From contig OZ026601.1 in assembly GCA_964020085.1 (NCBI GenBank), forward strand, positions 508,501-572,500: a stretch of DNA of 64,000 bases, given 5' to 3'. This stretch comes from Micromussa lordhowensis. Its lineage: Eukaryota; Cnidaria; Anthozoa; Scleractinia; Lobophylliidae. A program made the translations under genes and the position numbers. Positions 37,700 to 49,400 of this stretch are shown piece after piece (within the stretch, counting starts at the first letter, position 1; the number at the start of each line of letters is the position of its first letter). The notes below the pieces were generated by a model. It saw only the letters and a list, made by a program, of their open reading frames with translations, did no database searches and was not told the DNA's origin.

Positions 37700-38020
37700 C
37701 ACTTTCAAAAGGGGCGTGTTTAAAACACGAAATGGCGAAATGACGAAATGTCACTCCAGCTAGCCTAAACAGCGCTTCGGTTAGCCTAAATAGCGCTTCG
37801 GTTAGCCTAAATAGCGCTTCGGTTAGCCTAAATGGCGCTTCGGTTAGCCTAAATAGCGCTTCGGTTAGCCTAAATAGCGCTTCGGTTAGCCTAAATATCA
37901 CTGACTTGAAGGTGGTTAGCTCTCAATAATTGTCTGGTTTAACCGTATCCCACATTGTTACGTGCCATTCCGTCATTTCGCCATTTCGTGTTTTAAACAC
38001 GCCCTTTCAAAAGGGGCGTT
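37700..38020. mobile_element. MITE carrying a 21-bp minisatellite
   Basis: Inverted arms of about 40 bp at 37710-37750 and 37966-38005 (GGGCGTGTTTAAAACACGAA continuing into ATGGCGAAATGACG). Between them, 37762-37898 is six and a half copies of AGCCTAAATAGCGCTTCGGTT. 21 bp is a multiple of three, so the array also reads as an FRLTEAL peptide repeat on the minus strand, which is not a gene. Confidence 0.75.
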
Positions 38021-38652
38021 ATTTTTGGAACTTTACGGAGAGAAAAGTACGTGTGCTGATCAAGTTATGGCATGCAGTAGTGCGCTCACAGCTACTACAC
38101 TTTCACAACACTAGAGCCTAGAAATTAATTAACTAATCTGGATAGTAATTTTGCTGTTGGTTTTTCTGATAAGACTTTAGAACACCTAAATGATTTTATG
38201 TCGAAATAAAACAAAAACAGCCACATAACGTTCACACCCTTCTTTCCACCATAGCACAAAAACCTGTGCTGTAGTTCATGCCAAAGAATCTCAATAATTG
38301 ATTCTTCCATTCTCTCGCTGCTTTTTTTAAGTTCTAATATACCGTGCGTGGTATGACCGTGCCTTGAACCGCGGCATATTACCTAGCTACCTTAAAGAAT
38401 AACGGTCTCGGGGATTCAAAATCTCTTCTTTTCTTTTCTTTTGTGGTAACCTGAGAAGTTGCCTAGAATCCCGCGAAACAGACGTCTGAAAATGACGAAC
38501 TCAATGGTCAGAGAGCTACTTTCACAGATAGATCAGTTTGTCATTTAATTGTCGAAATAAATTTGCGTTAACTTATTAAATCGCGGCGCCACTTTGAAGT
38601 GAAACCAAAACCATGCGTGACTTGTTCCGTCACGCGACGCGTCATGCATTTT

Positions 38653-38736
38653 CTCAACCTCGTTCCCAGGGTCCTCTCCTTCCCGTCCCTCCTGTCCCCA
38701 GGAGGGACGGGAAGGAGAGGACCCTGGGAATGAGGT
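38653..38736. repeat. Perfect 80-bp hairpin
   Basis: AACCTCGTTCCCAGGGTCCT..CCTTCCCGTCCCTCCTG folds on its exact complement with almost no loop (one mismatch near the base). Palindromic MITE type. Confidence 0.8.
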
Positions 38737-39457
38737 TGGCATTTTCTTGGAGATTTGATGAGTTCACTGGATTGTCCTGTCCTTTGTGATTGGCCAGAGT
38801 GATTAGGTTTGGTTTTACGACACTCAGTTGAAAACTGCTCTATTTGTGTGGAGCCGCTTCACTAATACTAAATTGTTTGGCTCTAAAGCAGTCTCAGTAT
38901 GGGAGATGTTATGACAAAGGGAGGCTGCCAACCTTAAGCTTTATCAAAAAAGGAAATTAAATCCTAATACTAGTAACTCTATAAAATTAGTTCTCTCAAA
39001 TGATTACGGACACAAATGTAACACAATATGAAGCCAGCCAACAGTTTAAGGTAAAGGAAGATACTCAAATTACATTATCGGTGTGCCTATAATAGTCGTA
39101 TCACTTATTTATCAATTGAATACGGTTATCACTCAGTGCTTCTGAAATCATTGCGAAAAATATAATCTCAAAATAATCAAATAAAAAAATAATTGTTTCA
39201 AACACAAAATAAACCAACCATGTAAATCTACCAGACAGAGGCAAACAAGAATCACAGGAAAGTGTAACTCTTTACACTGATTGTTCCTTGACCGACTAAA
39301 CTGATACATCAAATGTTCATATCGGTATATATCATCATTATCCATCTGGAATTTCTAGCCCTAAGTATTGTAAATTCTGAAGGACTGGCGGCACCCGTGT
39401 GAACCCATGTGATAGACATGAGTATCCACTCAGAAAATTTCAGTTTACGTTTTACGA

Positions 39458-40438
39458 TTACGTTTTGTGACTTGAATGCTCAAGTCCGTCTGCCTTTTGT
39501 CTTAGAAATTTCGCCGTTTCTGATCCCCTATTTTCAATTATACTTGCAAACGTTAAGCCAAGATCTATGGCATCCCATACCATGAATGCAACACTCATGC
39601 CAATTATTAGCCTACTCGCGCCTATTGCGCTTACCTGAGGTATATTAACAGCGGCTTGCGCGCCTGCCAGTCTGGCTAATTGTGCGCCTGCGCGTCTTGC
39701 TTTAGCTCTTTGCGCGCGTACCCGTCTTGCTACTTGCGCGCCTTCCCGTCTTGCTACTTGCGCGCCTGTTTCTATTGCCTTCAGTGCTCCGGCCGCCAGT
39801 TTTTTTCCTTGTGGGCCTACCTGTATTTCAGCCTTCTCTATTCCTCTTGACACTTCCTTAATGATGCTGGAAGGTAGATTAAGGGCACGGAAAACAAATT
39901 GTTGAAGAAGCTTTTTAACGGGCTCACTTAACCCACCGATCTGATCAACCAGGTAGACAATGAACAGCAGCCTTGCGTACTCTTTCCCGTCCAGAAACTT
40001 TTGTTTAGCATCTTTGTCATCAGTTACGTTGTTTAAAGCCTCCTTCAAGTGCATTTCAGCTTTCTTGATTTCCTTTGATCGGGTGGAAGCCTCTACGAAG
40101 CTTGCGGTCAAGTTTGTGCCTGCCGCAGCCGCTGCAGTACCTATTCCCAGTGCCAATGCAGGCGTGGCAGCCCTGAATGTCATTTTTGACGCAATTCCTC
40201 CAGCGATAATCAAGACTCCTCCGGTTATTCCAGCCAAAGTCCCAGCAACATGTATCCTTTGACACTCCCTTTGCACATGGTCAAGTCTCTCAGCCGGATC
40301 ACGGAGGCTCATAGCTGTATCTCTGTTTTTGGACATAAGTTCGTCTAGAATCTCCTTTAGATAGTTCTCTTTAGGATGTTTGTCGGCTTCAGACGGATTG
40401 AAAACGCTCCTTACAGATTTCTGAATGTTATTTCCCAT
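39458..40438 (-). CDS. Apolipoprotein-L-like protein without lectin domains
   Basis: 326 residues from ATG at 40438, intact to TGA. A 3' splice site (GTTTTCGAGCAG) 15 bases before the ATG suggests an untranslated first exon, the same layout as the lectin-ApoL gene. The N-terminus begins MGNN, so Gly2 could be acylated, though position 6 is Gln and not Ser. Residues 64-112 form a Gly/Ala-rich hydrophobic hairpin. Residues 225-261 are a cationic repeat of GAQVARR type. Residues 268-300 are a second hydrophobic segment and the C-terminus is a charged helix. The order hairpin, helical middle, hydrophobic segment, charged helix is that of ApoL-family proteins, which insert into membranes. Function is inferred only from that family. 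Confidence 0.7.
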   Translation of the reverse strand: MGNNIQKSVRSVFNPSEADKHPKENYLKEILDELMSKNRDTAMSLRDPAERLDHVQRECQRIHVAGTLAGITGGVLIIAGGIASKMTFRAATPALALGIGTAAAAAGTNLTASFVEASTRSKEIKKAEMHLKEALNNVTDDKDAKQKFLDGKEYARLLFIVYLVDQIGGLSEPVKKLLQQFVFRALNLPSSIIKEVSRGIEKAEIQVGPQGKKLAAGALKAIETGAQVARREGAQVARRVRAQRAKARRAGAQLARLAGAQAAVNIPQVSAIGASRLIIGMSVAFMVWDAIDLGLTFASIIENRGSETAKFLRQKADGLEHSSHKT

Positions 40439-40839
40439 TCTTAGGCGTTCTTTCTGCTCGAAAACAAATTAAAAGTGAAATATGTTTAATTTGACAATAT
40501 CATTAATGGCAACAACGACTCCAAAGTCGTAGCGGAGCTCTGACGGCCCGAAGGGCTGTCAAGAGGAGCTCCATACTCTTACACACAACGACGTCGCGCA
40601 ACATGGCGGCCAAACTAAGAGGTTGACCGAGGCATGCAGCCGTGGTTTACAGCATAAATCTTTGAAATTGAACATCCATGTTATAGTCAATTAACACCAG
40701 TCAAAAGAAGGTATCCGTAGACCAGTATCAAGTGACCATGCCGCGGGCTCATCGAGGTCACGTGTTTTGTGACCGCTGCCCCGGTACTGGCTTTTCGATT
40801 GGATCGCAGGCTCAAGTCAGTTTAACTTACTATAACCAG

Positions 40840-41090
40840 GGCCAAGTTGTTCGGAACCCGGTTAACGCTAACCCGGGATTAAAACTTAACAGAAATATAA
40901 CTTTTTCTTGGGTAAAGATTTTTTTCTTTGCTTATGTTTTGTGTAGGTTAAGATTATTCAATCTCAGAAGGCCAAACAATATAAACAGAAACCTCACCGC
41001 AAAGTTAAAAAAACTCAAATCAGAATTCTCGCTTACTAAGTCCTGGGTTAGTTTAATCACGCTTTGAACAACCTGGCCCAGTAGCTCCGA
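40840..41090. mobile_element. MITE family with GGGCC.GGTTGTTC ends, copy 1
   Basis: Ends CAGGGCCAAGTTGTTCGGAA and GCTTTGAACAACCTGGCCC are inverted repeats followed inward by GTTAACGCTAACCCGG / CCTGGGTTAGTTTAAT. The same family occurs at 49052-49276. Confidence 0.7.
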
Positions 41091-41114
41091 TTTCAGGTTT
41101 GGCTTAATCTATTT

Positions 41115-41440
41115 AGTAAATTCTCAGCTCCGACTATTGCATTTCTAGCTTTTTGATTGGCTAAAAAACTCCGACTATGAGCCAATAGTCGGAGTTTTAC
41201 GTGATATGGAAAATGGTGCGCCAAGTTTAAAAATTTTCCGCAAGAAGTTTTCAGCTTCAACCCTCTAACCCCCTCCGAAATAAAAATCGGCGGCAAAAGC
41301 CGGTTTGAGAATTTACTAAAACAATTAATCCATTCGCCCTTGTTGGATATGAAGTGATTATAACCAACTCGGGCTACGCGCTCGTTGGTTATTTTATCAC
41401 TTCATATCCAACTCGGGCTCATGGAATAATTGTTATATAG
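41115..41440 (+). mobile_element. MITE family B, copy 2
   Basis: Same order and ends as 17797-18116, with a more intact second palindrome (CCAACTCGGGCTACGCGCTC). Confidence 0.75.
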
Positions 41441-42058
41441 ACTCAATTGAAAACTGCTCTACCATGAAGCAGTGTTTATATGTTCCTTCGTGATATGCAC
41501 GTGACATTGAAGTTCTTGTATGAAAACTGAAAGACGTTTTCTGTTCTTAGAAGTGGTATGCTATTAATTCGCTTCTTTTTGTTAGGTAATAAACAGTTTG
41601 ATAACTTTTACTACAGTCTGTTTTGATCAAAGTTCGTGTTATTGTGTTTTTGGCCACCTCGCATGGAGGTGAAGCGGACAATTGAACGCAGCAACATCTT
41701 GTAAACCGCACTTGTGCATACATTAAGAACCAGAGTTAAGCACAAGTCGAGCGGCGAAAGCTGAGCTAGGAAAGCGAAAAATGTTGCGACGTTAAAAACA
41801 CGAGTGCGAAGGACAAAGGGTACAGGGGTGCAGGCTCGTCCTTCGAGCCAGATTACCTCTAACCGAGGAAAACTTTCAGAAATTCTAGTTAAGATCGTTC
41901 ATGATCCTGTCTCTGACTGAAAGGGACACTATGTATTTGCAAGAGAGTGAAAAATTATTTTGCGTTATCAAGTGTTGCTGCGAGTGGTAGTGTTTTCGGT
42001 GGGGTCATTCTTCCTCGTAACCGGAAAATAAAAACACAATCGGCTAAGATGGTAAATA

Positions 42059-42251
42059 GACCTCTTTAGCTTGGGCAGTTTATTTTCCCATTTCAGACCA
42101 TGTGATATTCTCCAGAGAATAGTTCTTTTATCCATCTAAAAGTTATTCATTCATATGCACATGACTATTTAAAAATTTGAAAGCAAGAATTCTCAAGAGT
42201 ATCATCACATGGTCTGAAATGGGAAAACAAACAACCCAAGCTAAAGAGGTC
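42059..42251. mobile_element. Foldback MITE
   Basis: GACCTCTTTAGCTTGGGCAG...CCCATTTCAGACCATGTGAT at 42059-42107 is mirrored at 42203-42251 with few mismatches. About 95 bp lies between the arms. Confidence 0.75.
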
Positions 42252-42459
42252 AATTTGGATCAAAGCAAACTGGTGCACATGCAAGTTCGAATGTGTAGAT
42301 TGCATGTTTTCAAGAATAAACTTTCGCTTACCTCAAAATGAAGTAAAACACGCCTGCACTCTGAACTGCACTTGGCACAAATGACAACAACCTGACAAGC
42401 AGCTGTGATCACGTGATGACACAAATTGATGTTAAATCGCACAGCACAATTGAAGTTAC

Positions 42460-42713
42460 CATGGAGAAGTCAAGTAATATATCAAACACTAGCGACAGTG
42501 TTTCATCGGGATAAACACCGAGAAGAGAGTTGAAAATACGACGCACAGCGGAGTATTTTTGACGAAATTCGAGGTGTTTGGATAGTTGATGAAACACTGA
42601 CTCGAGTGTTTGATATATGTTCTCAATCGAAACAAAAACAAAGGAGAAAACGGAGAGGTAAAATCGTCAGAATCTATGCTAATTAAGCCCGGGTATCCAA
42701 ATTTCGTTCACGG

Positions 42714-42753
<40 letters not shown>

Positions 42754-42770
42754 GTTTGAGAACTGGCTTT
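42460..42770 (+). repeat. Dispersed repeat family C, copy 2
   Basis: Related to 7640-7995 and 63230-63560 (shared GTGTTTGATATAT, TCTCAATCGAAAC, GGAGAAAACGGAGA). Its left part adds inner inverted segments round AGTGTTTCAT / ATGAAACACT. Confidence 0.65.
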
Positions 42771-44925
42771 CTAAAATCCTTTGAAGACAAACTGAAACGT
42801 TTATTCTGTGTCCCTAAGAGTGTTATTTGACTTGTCTGCGGTTGCTCTTTTAGTTGATTGTAAACATTTACTTATAGTTTGTGTTTATTATACCGTTAAC
42901 ACGGAATTTTATACTACAGTCTTCCTGTTTTGATCATAGTTTGTGGTTTTGGCTTTTTATATTTTGGCTACGTCACAGGAAGCTTATAAGTTGGTCGTAA
43001 TGGAACGGAAGAACATTCACAACATTCTTTTAAACGGTACCTGCGCAGAGTTGATACGATAAATAACAAATGAATCTATCTTTTGAGCAGTACATTTTAT
43101 GAATATAACTCAAGAAAAAGCATTATTCCTTCTCAATGTCAGTTAGGCTGATCGTGTGCACGTTCTTCACAGTTGTGCAGTTTCTCAGTTTTCAACTCCG
43201 TATCTTAAAAGTAACAGGTGAACTGGCTCAAATTTTACGCCGAATGTCCTCAAATCCGCTCCCATGATTAAGAATTAGGGAGCACAATTGTCTAAATCTC
43301 TTTAGTACGCCAATGGATCTTAAAACGTGCTCAGATTAAATATGCAACGACAGCGTTCAAACGACGTTCCACTAAGTAGTTGTATACTCAATTGAAAACT
43401 GCTCTACCATGAAGCAGTCTTTAATGTATGTTCCTCTATGACATGCAGTTGACTTTGAAGTTCTTTGTACGACAACTAAAAGAGCTTTTCTGTTCTAAGA
43501 AGTGTCATTTTATTAATTTGCCTATGTTTGTTAGATAATAAAAACAGTAAAAACCAGCGCTTAAGAACCTACATTTTTGAAGTCTGGCATAATAGGCTCT
43601 TGTATTTTGGAGTAGTTATTGGCAATATTGTGTATCAGGTTCTCCTTGCATACGGCTGGAGTGCCTGAAATTTTAATTGACCAATTATTATTCAGCAGGC
43701 CGGAAGTTAATTAAGCTGACGTCAATGTAAGTTAACCGAAAAAGCATTGAGATCAGGCAACCTTTCTCACTGTAGATGACACTAAATATTCACGAAAAGG
43801 GATTTACAGTTCCAAAAACCATATCAATTGTAAAAAGTGAAAATATGAAAGATTTTGTTCTTCCGGCTTCTAATTTCACGCCGAAAATGGGTCGCCGACG
43901 TCCGGCATGGCAACTCGCTCGAAGTTCGTCGAGTGTCGCCAGTAGCATAATAGTTGTGTTATTTTGAACAAAATATGCTGTTAAACCCGAAATTCTCAAG
44001 TTAACTATAAGAGTGGCCAAAGCAACTTATTTTTGTTAGCTGCAAAGAAAAAGCTATCATCTTGTTGTCTCGACAGCTCCGTTTTGACTGCCGCTCGTAC
44101 TGCGGGCGCAGCCGCCGCGTGCAAGACCCTTGAATAGACCCTTAACTAAGTTCTTAATAATTCCTATGAAGGAGATATGAAAGAGATATAGTTGATGATT
44201 ACCAGAAATAGATACCGTATATTAAAAAATGTACAGTAATTTTTCACAATTGTATTACGATAAGCCTAGCACAACTGTTTACAGAATGTACATGCAGAGT
44301 TGTCTCTATAACAAGAGTTCATAATTAAACTGTAATCCCGGTACATATTTTGCCTGGCTAAAAAAGGTTCTAATATTTTTGGGTATTAAAATGGGAATTT
44401 TGCTGCCAGCATGTTCTTAATCCACTAGGTCTTACACGTCCGTTTTTACAGGAGCTTGAATTTAGTTTACTCTTCACCGATACCACGGATCTTTACTATA
44501 GTCTTCCTGTTTTGATCAAAGTTCGTGCTATTGTGTTTTTGGCCACTTCACAAGGGAGGTGAAGTGGATAATTGAACTCAGCGTGGACATTGCAGGAGAT
44601 CTTGGAGTCATGGTCGAACGTAGCAACAGCCCTTTTGTGTTCTGTAATCCGGGTTCTCAGTGGACGTCTCAGTCCACGAAAACAACGGAAGTGCCAGAGT
44701 TGTTGGACATGAGGCTAATTTCCATGAACGCCTCTTCTTGGAAGCCTGGTTTTCTATAAGGGATCCACAATCTGGAAATGACCACATCGCCGTCCCAGAA
44801 GTTTACAAGTCTCTGGCACGCGCATAAGTCTCGCGCTACGTTTTTCAAGAAACTTCACGCGGAATTTTTCCTCAGCGCGCGCTAGACGTGCTGTTTTTGA
44901 ATCACGCGTGCTAACGTTATTTTTC

Positions 44926-44963
44926 CAACTGATGAAGGCTTAAGCACCAGCCGAAACGTCTTG
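44926..44963 (+). ncRNA. Hammerhead-ribozyme-like motif
   Basis: CAA-CTGATGA-AGGC..AGCC-GAAACGTC-TTG. The invariant CUGAUGA and GAAA boxes, a 4-bp stem II, a self-complementary ACGU helix III and CAA/TTG helix I arms are all present. The short helix III matches the minimal dimeric hammerheads known from Penelope-like elements. Activity is untested. Confidence 0.5.
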
Positions 44964-45224
44964 AATGAACATCAAAAAAACTAGTCAGTGTCAAACCATT
45001 ATCTTACAATGTCAGCTTCTGACTACCACTACTCTATTTTTAAATTACCAATCATTGGTAAACAAGTTGCAATCAACTATTTTGCATAACAGGTTACCAT
45101 AGCAACAATATGACCTGCTAAAAACACCCTTAGCTTTAAGCTCTTATAACTCAAAAACGAGCTCGGTGACTCCTATTTGTATTATCGAATTATGATAAGC
45201 ATGATAAGATGCAACTTTTTGCAA

Positions 45225-45310
45225 AATTCTGCGGAGTGGGTTCAGAGCCACCTCAAATGTTCGAAAATTTAAGGTGGCTCTGAACCCACTCCACAGAATT
45301 TTGCATTATT
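45225..45310. repeat. Palindrome GGTGGCTCTGAACCCACTCC, copy 1
   Basis: GCAAAATTCTGCGGAGTGGG..TTCAGAGCCACC mirrors itself round TTCGAAAATTT. A shorter copy lies at 45758-45822. Confidence 0.75.
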
Positions 45311-45496
45311 GCTATGGTAACCTATTGTACCACACATTTGACAGCGACATGTTCACCAATGATCAGGCAGGTTTTTGATACCAAGATATTGGCGATATAC
45401 GAGTGGTTACAATGACCCATCAAAGTCTACATCTTGGAAAGTGCCGGAAAGTGTTTCGAGCCACCTCAAGTCTGCATACGAGCCAAGTGGCCCATC

Positions 45497-45550
45497 AGGT
45501 CAGAGCTTATCCCGGTTCTGTAGCATGAAGCGATTAGGGGTATTTCTACT
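45497..45550 (-). mobile_element. SINE 3' end fragment
   Basis: GAGCTTATCCCGGTTCTGTA through AGGGGTATTTCTACT matches the 3' part of the SINE at 26257-26570. The body and tRNA head are missing. Confidence 0.6.
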
Positions 45551-46182
45551 CAACGTATTATTGAACTTAATTGTGAACGGAAACAACGTAAAACACCAGA
45601 GTAAACAGAAGTTGTAAGTTTTTTTTGGACCTTGAATTAAAATACTGTACACAGTGCCAGAGCTATCAATTGCATTCTGCACTATCTGAGATTGTCTCAC
45701 TAGTTTATTATCGAATTGTGATAAGCATAATAAAATGCAACTTATTGCAACGTTTAAAAAAATTCTGTAGTTTGGGTTCAGAGCCACCATAAATTTTCGA
45801 AAATTTAAGGTGGCTCTGAACGCACCGGGAGAGAAGGTCTCTCGCGTAACAACACAAAATACAGACCACATGAAATACTGTTGCGCTTTTGACACTGTCG
45901 CGCCATATTATCGCTCTTAAATTAGACAGAATTACGTATTCAGTGTATTTATGGAATTGGTTTTCTTTTAGCCTCCTTACAATTGAGATTGTGATCAGTA
46001 TCTCCCTAAATCTTCCTCCGAAGCTTCATAGAAACGAGAATACGTTCAACTTATGCACTCTTATAGCAGGCGATGTACGACAACTCAGCCAATCAAATTG
46101 TAGCATTTGCCTTGATGGCAACAAGACGCACAGATACATCAAGAAATGATAACTTGAACATAAAAATGGAAACGTCATTGTA

Positions 46183-46188
46183 TTTATT
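46183..46188 (-). terminator. Polyadenylation signal of the DLEC1-like gene
   Basis: AATAAA on the minus strand, 234 bases past the stop codon. Confidence 0.55.
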
Positions 46189-46421
46189 CTGCATTGCCTT
46201 TTTGTAAATATAACACAATTATATACAAACCAATGACTTTCTCTAAAGTTCAAAATGTATGGTCACCTATATACATTACAATTCAAGGCTTCACAAAAAC
46301 TTTACAATAACACATACACCGAACGCCATAACCTGTCTTGGCGGTTCTAAAATAAAAACACTGCCGGCTTTGACTGAATAAATTCACGTTGTAAACTAGA
46401 TGAATTTCGCACACATCACAG

Positions 46422-49400
46422 TCACGTGCCTGTGGTAACATTCACCAATCGCTCGTGTCTTTGATCATAAGATGCTCGTCCTCTCAGTACCAGTGTCTGC
46501 TCCTCTTCATGTAGTCGACCGCTGATTATCACGACACACTCATACTCGGTATTGTGCCTACAAGTGGAAAAGCAGTGAATGACTATAGTGAAATTAATTT
46601 TACTTAGATCACAACCAATCAAAGCTATAAAACTGTTTAAATCATCAGGCGAGAGTTCAAGAAGGTCCAACTAAATTGTAAATCGTATCCACGCCCTTTG
46701 GGAACGAGAAAATGGGAGAACATGATCTAGATGAGGTGAAACAAGAGTTGAAGATAAACTTCACATTGACGAAGACAGGAAAGTCAATATCTACAAATAA
46801 AAAACAACTCCCGCCCCTTTCCCCATTGTTAACTATTTAAGAGACAAAAACTCAAACCTTTCTTAGGAATAAAACAATTTTCTCTCTGGAGGAGGAACGG
46901 GGATTTCGATAGCGTTAAGTAGGAAACACGCGCCGACACCTGTTTCAACGCGTTCATGAGCATAAGTACACAGCTTTCAGAAAACACCTTCGAGAAAGTC
47001 ACAGCCAAGACCAACGAAATATGCACGAACAATTCAACATCTTAAAGAAGTGCAGAGGGACCCTGGAATGCCTGATTTACAATATGTTGCTAATCAAAGA
47101 AAAACAACCAAACTTCAACTCACAAGCGGACACTATTCTGGCAAAAGTGTTCAATAGACCATTTTCGATATATTAAAATTCTAACTTGGCTCCGAGGCTT
47201 GAGGGAATAAAACAAAAGGGTTGAGGGATGAATAATTAATTATTCACCCAAGTCTCGGAGCCATGTTAGAATTTACATATATCGAAAATGGCCTATTAGC
47301 TGACAATGTTCCTCGCATTTTTCTTGACTCTTAAGCTAGTATCCGCATTTGATATTGGCGACAAGATGACGCCACAACGTTCTGTTTTTGCGCTATTTTT
47401 CTTATAAAATGTTAAGGAAGTCAACGTGGAAGTCACCAGTGCGCCATGCTGCTTGCAAAGACGGGATACCAGCACACCTAAAACTCACCTGGCTGTGAAG
47501 GTGATTTTAAGCAGAGTCTTAGCCTGGGCCGTAAAACTCGTGTTTGCCTCGAGATATCCCTCAGTGGGATTCACGACAAAAACATCCCTGCTGACGGCAG
47601 GGTAACGCGGATCTGTGAAAAAAGAAAAGTGATAAAGGAATGGATGATAATTAGCAACAAAAATCTTTACATTTGAAGTCAGATGTAACTATGCCTCACA
47701 AGACTGTTCTTCGGCCTCTTCATCCTAAAGAAGCTCATTGTCTTTTAGCCATGTAAACCTCAACATTCTAAATGCAATTCAAAATCTTGTTACACTGCTA
47801 GCAAATTTAGGAGGCAAGTCTATCTACAGCAACCTCAGTGCTAAATTGCTTTTTGTCTCTGTTTCAAAACGAGGTCAAACACGAAACATTTTTTCATCGG
47901 AACATACATTGTCTTTCTAACGTGGAGGTTTCTTCCCAACCGGAGGCGAAAGGCTACTCGGAAGGCAAAAAGTAGTATCAACAGAAATGCCACACTGGTG
48001 AGTAAAAATGATCAAGGAAGTCTGTATTGACTAACAGATTCTAAACAACAGGTGTGGGGTTAGTAGTGATGATTCATCCAGGTCCTTCGAATTCCAGAGC
48101 TGGGGCCCGTTTCTCGAAAGTCCCGGAAACTTTTCGGGCCCGTAAAGCCATTTTTAGTTCATCTGTATCTGGAAACGGAGAAGTGTATACGCCTAAAACT
48201 TCTTGTATGAAGAGAACCTCTGTTTATATTAAGAATACGTGAATAAAACAGCTCTTTAATCATAAACTTCGAGATTTTGCTATGGCTTTCCGGGTGCGAA
48301 AACTTTTAGGGACCTTTGAGAAACGGGCCCCTGGAACAAAATTGAATGTAACTCTTAGGCGTCGCTTTGATTACCTTTTTTGGCGACCCAGGCGGAGGCA
48401 GACTGGGAGGGATTATACAGGGTCACGTGCATTTCAACTGACTGACCAACAAGACACGTGCCAAAGTCCAGGACATCTTGGGACACACGGAGGGTGGGTA
48501 CAGCTATTGAGGCCACCAGGGGGATCAACTAAAAAAATAACAATCAACAACAAAACATTTTTGGGTTTATACACAAAACGACAAGGAGTGAGACGCCAAC
48601 TCGTTAATATACACTGTAAAATGTCTGCACGAAAGTTCCTATCTCGTCTTTCGCTACTTGCTCGAACACAATGTATATGATCGCGCTTTCCTCCTTCGAC
48701 CGTTCGTCTCTTCAGCCCAATAATATTTGATTCACTACTCACTGACAAAAGTCGAACTAATTTTATTCATGGTACATGTAACAAGAAACGAACGTCTTGC
48801 AAAATGCTATTTCTTGTCCGAGAGGCGTTTATTTTCGATCGGTTAGTTCTTTCCTCGCTCGAGAGATATCCGGGATTCGACCTGAAAAATTCCAAACTGG
48901 TGACGTAACTCAACCGAGATCTGTGTGCCGTTTCTAACTGCTTGTTGCTCGGTTTTTAATTTTCGCGCGCAAGTAACAACCAATCAGAGGCAAGGCACGG
49001 CTATCTAAAGGGCCACGTGATCATACGTAATTTTTCAAATTAAACTTCAGGGCTGGGTTGCTCAAAGCCCGATTAAGCTAACCCAGGGTTAGCGATAATT
49101 TTGATTTCAGTTTTGCAACTTTTCTGAGAGGTTTTCTGTTTATATTGTTTGGCCTTCTCTTTTGAATTTGAATAATCTCAAACTAAACAAAACATAGGAA
49201 GCAAAAAACATTTTTATACAAGAAAAATTAATACTACGGTTAACTTTTAATCACAGGCTTTCGAACAACCCGGCCCAGAATAGGGGAAAATTGAGCATGC
49301 GAAAAAACATCACACAACAAATCTTCTCGAAGATGAGTTTAAAAAACGCCATTATCAAAGGAACACCCTATATTCTAAAATAAGACGTCTCGCTACCTGT

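Larger units (their letters stand above)
41441..45000. repeat. Intergenic region of dispersed repeats, no gene seen
   Basis: ACTCAATTGAAAACTGCTCT..CATGAAGCAGT occurs at 41443 and 43387. TGTTTTGATCAAAGTTCGTG..ATTGTGTTTTTGGCCAC occurs at 41620 and 44509, with a weaker copy near 42930. These are diverged copies of one or more elements. Repeat family C copy 2 and a foldback at 42059-42251 also lie here. Short frames (43776-43967, 44559-44759) look random. Confidence 0.6.

Noticed and set aside
37671..37901. FRLTEAL-repeat protein or CRISPR-like array
   Set aside because: A 21-bp contiguous minisatellite with no spacers, inside inverted arms, in animal DNA.
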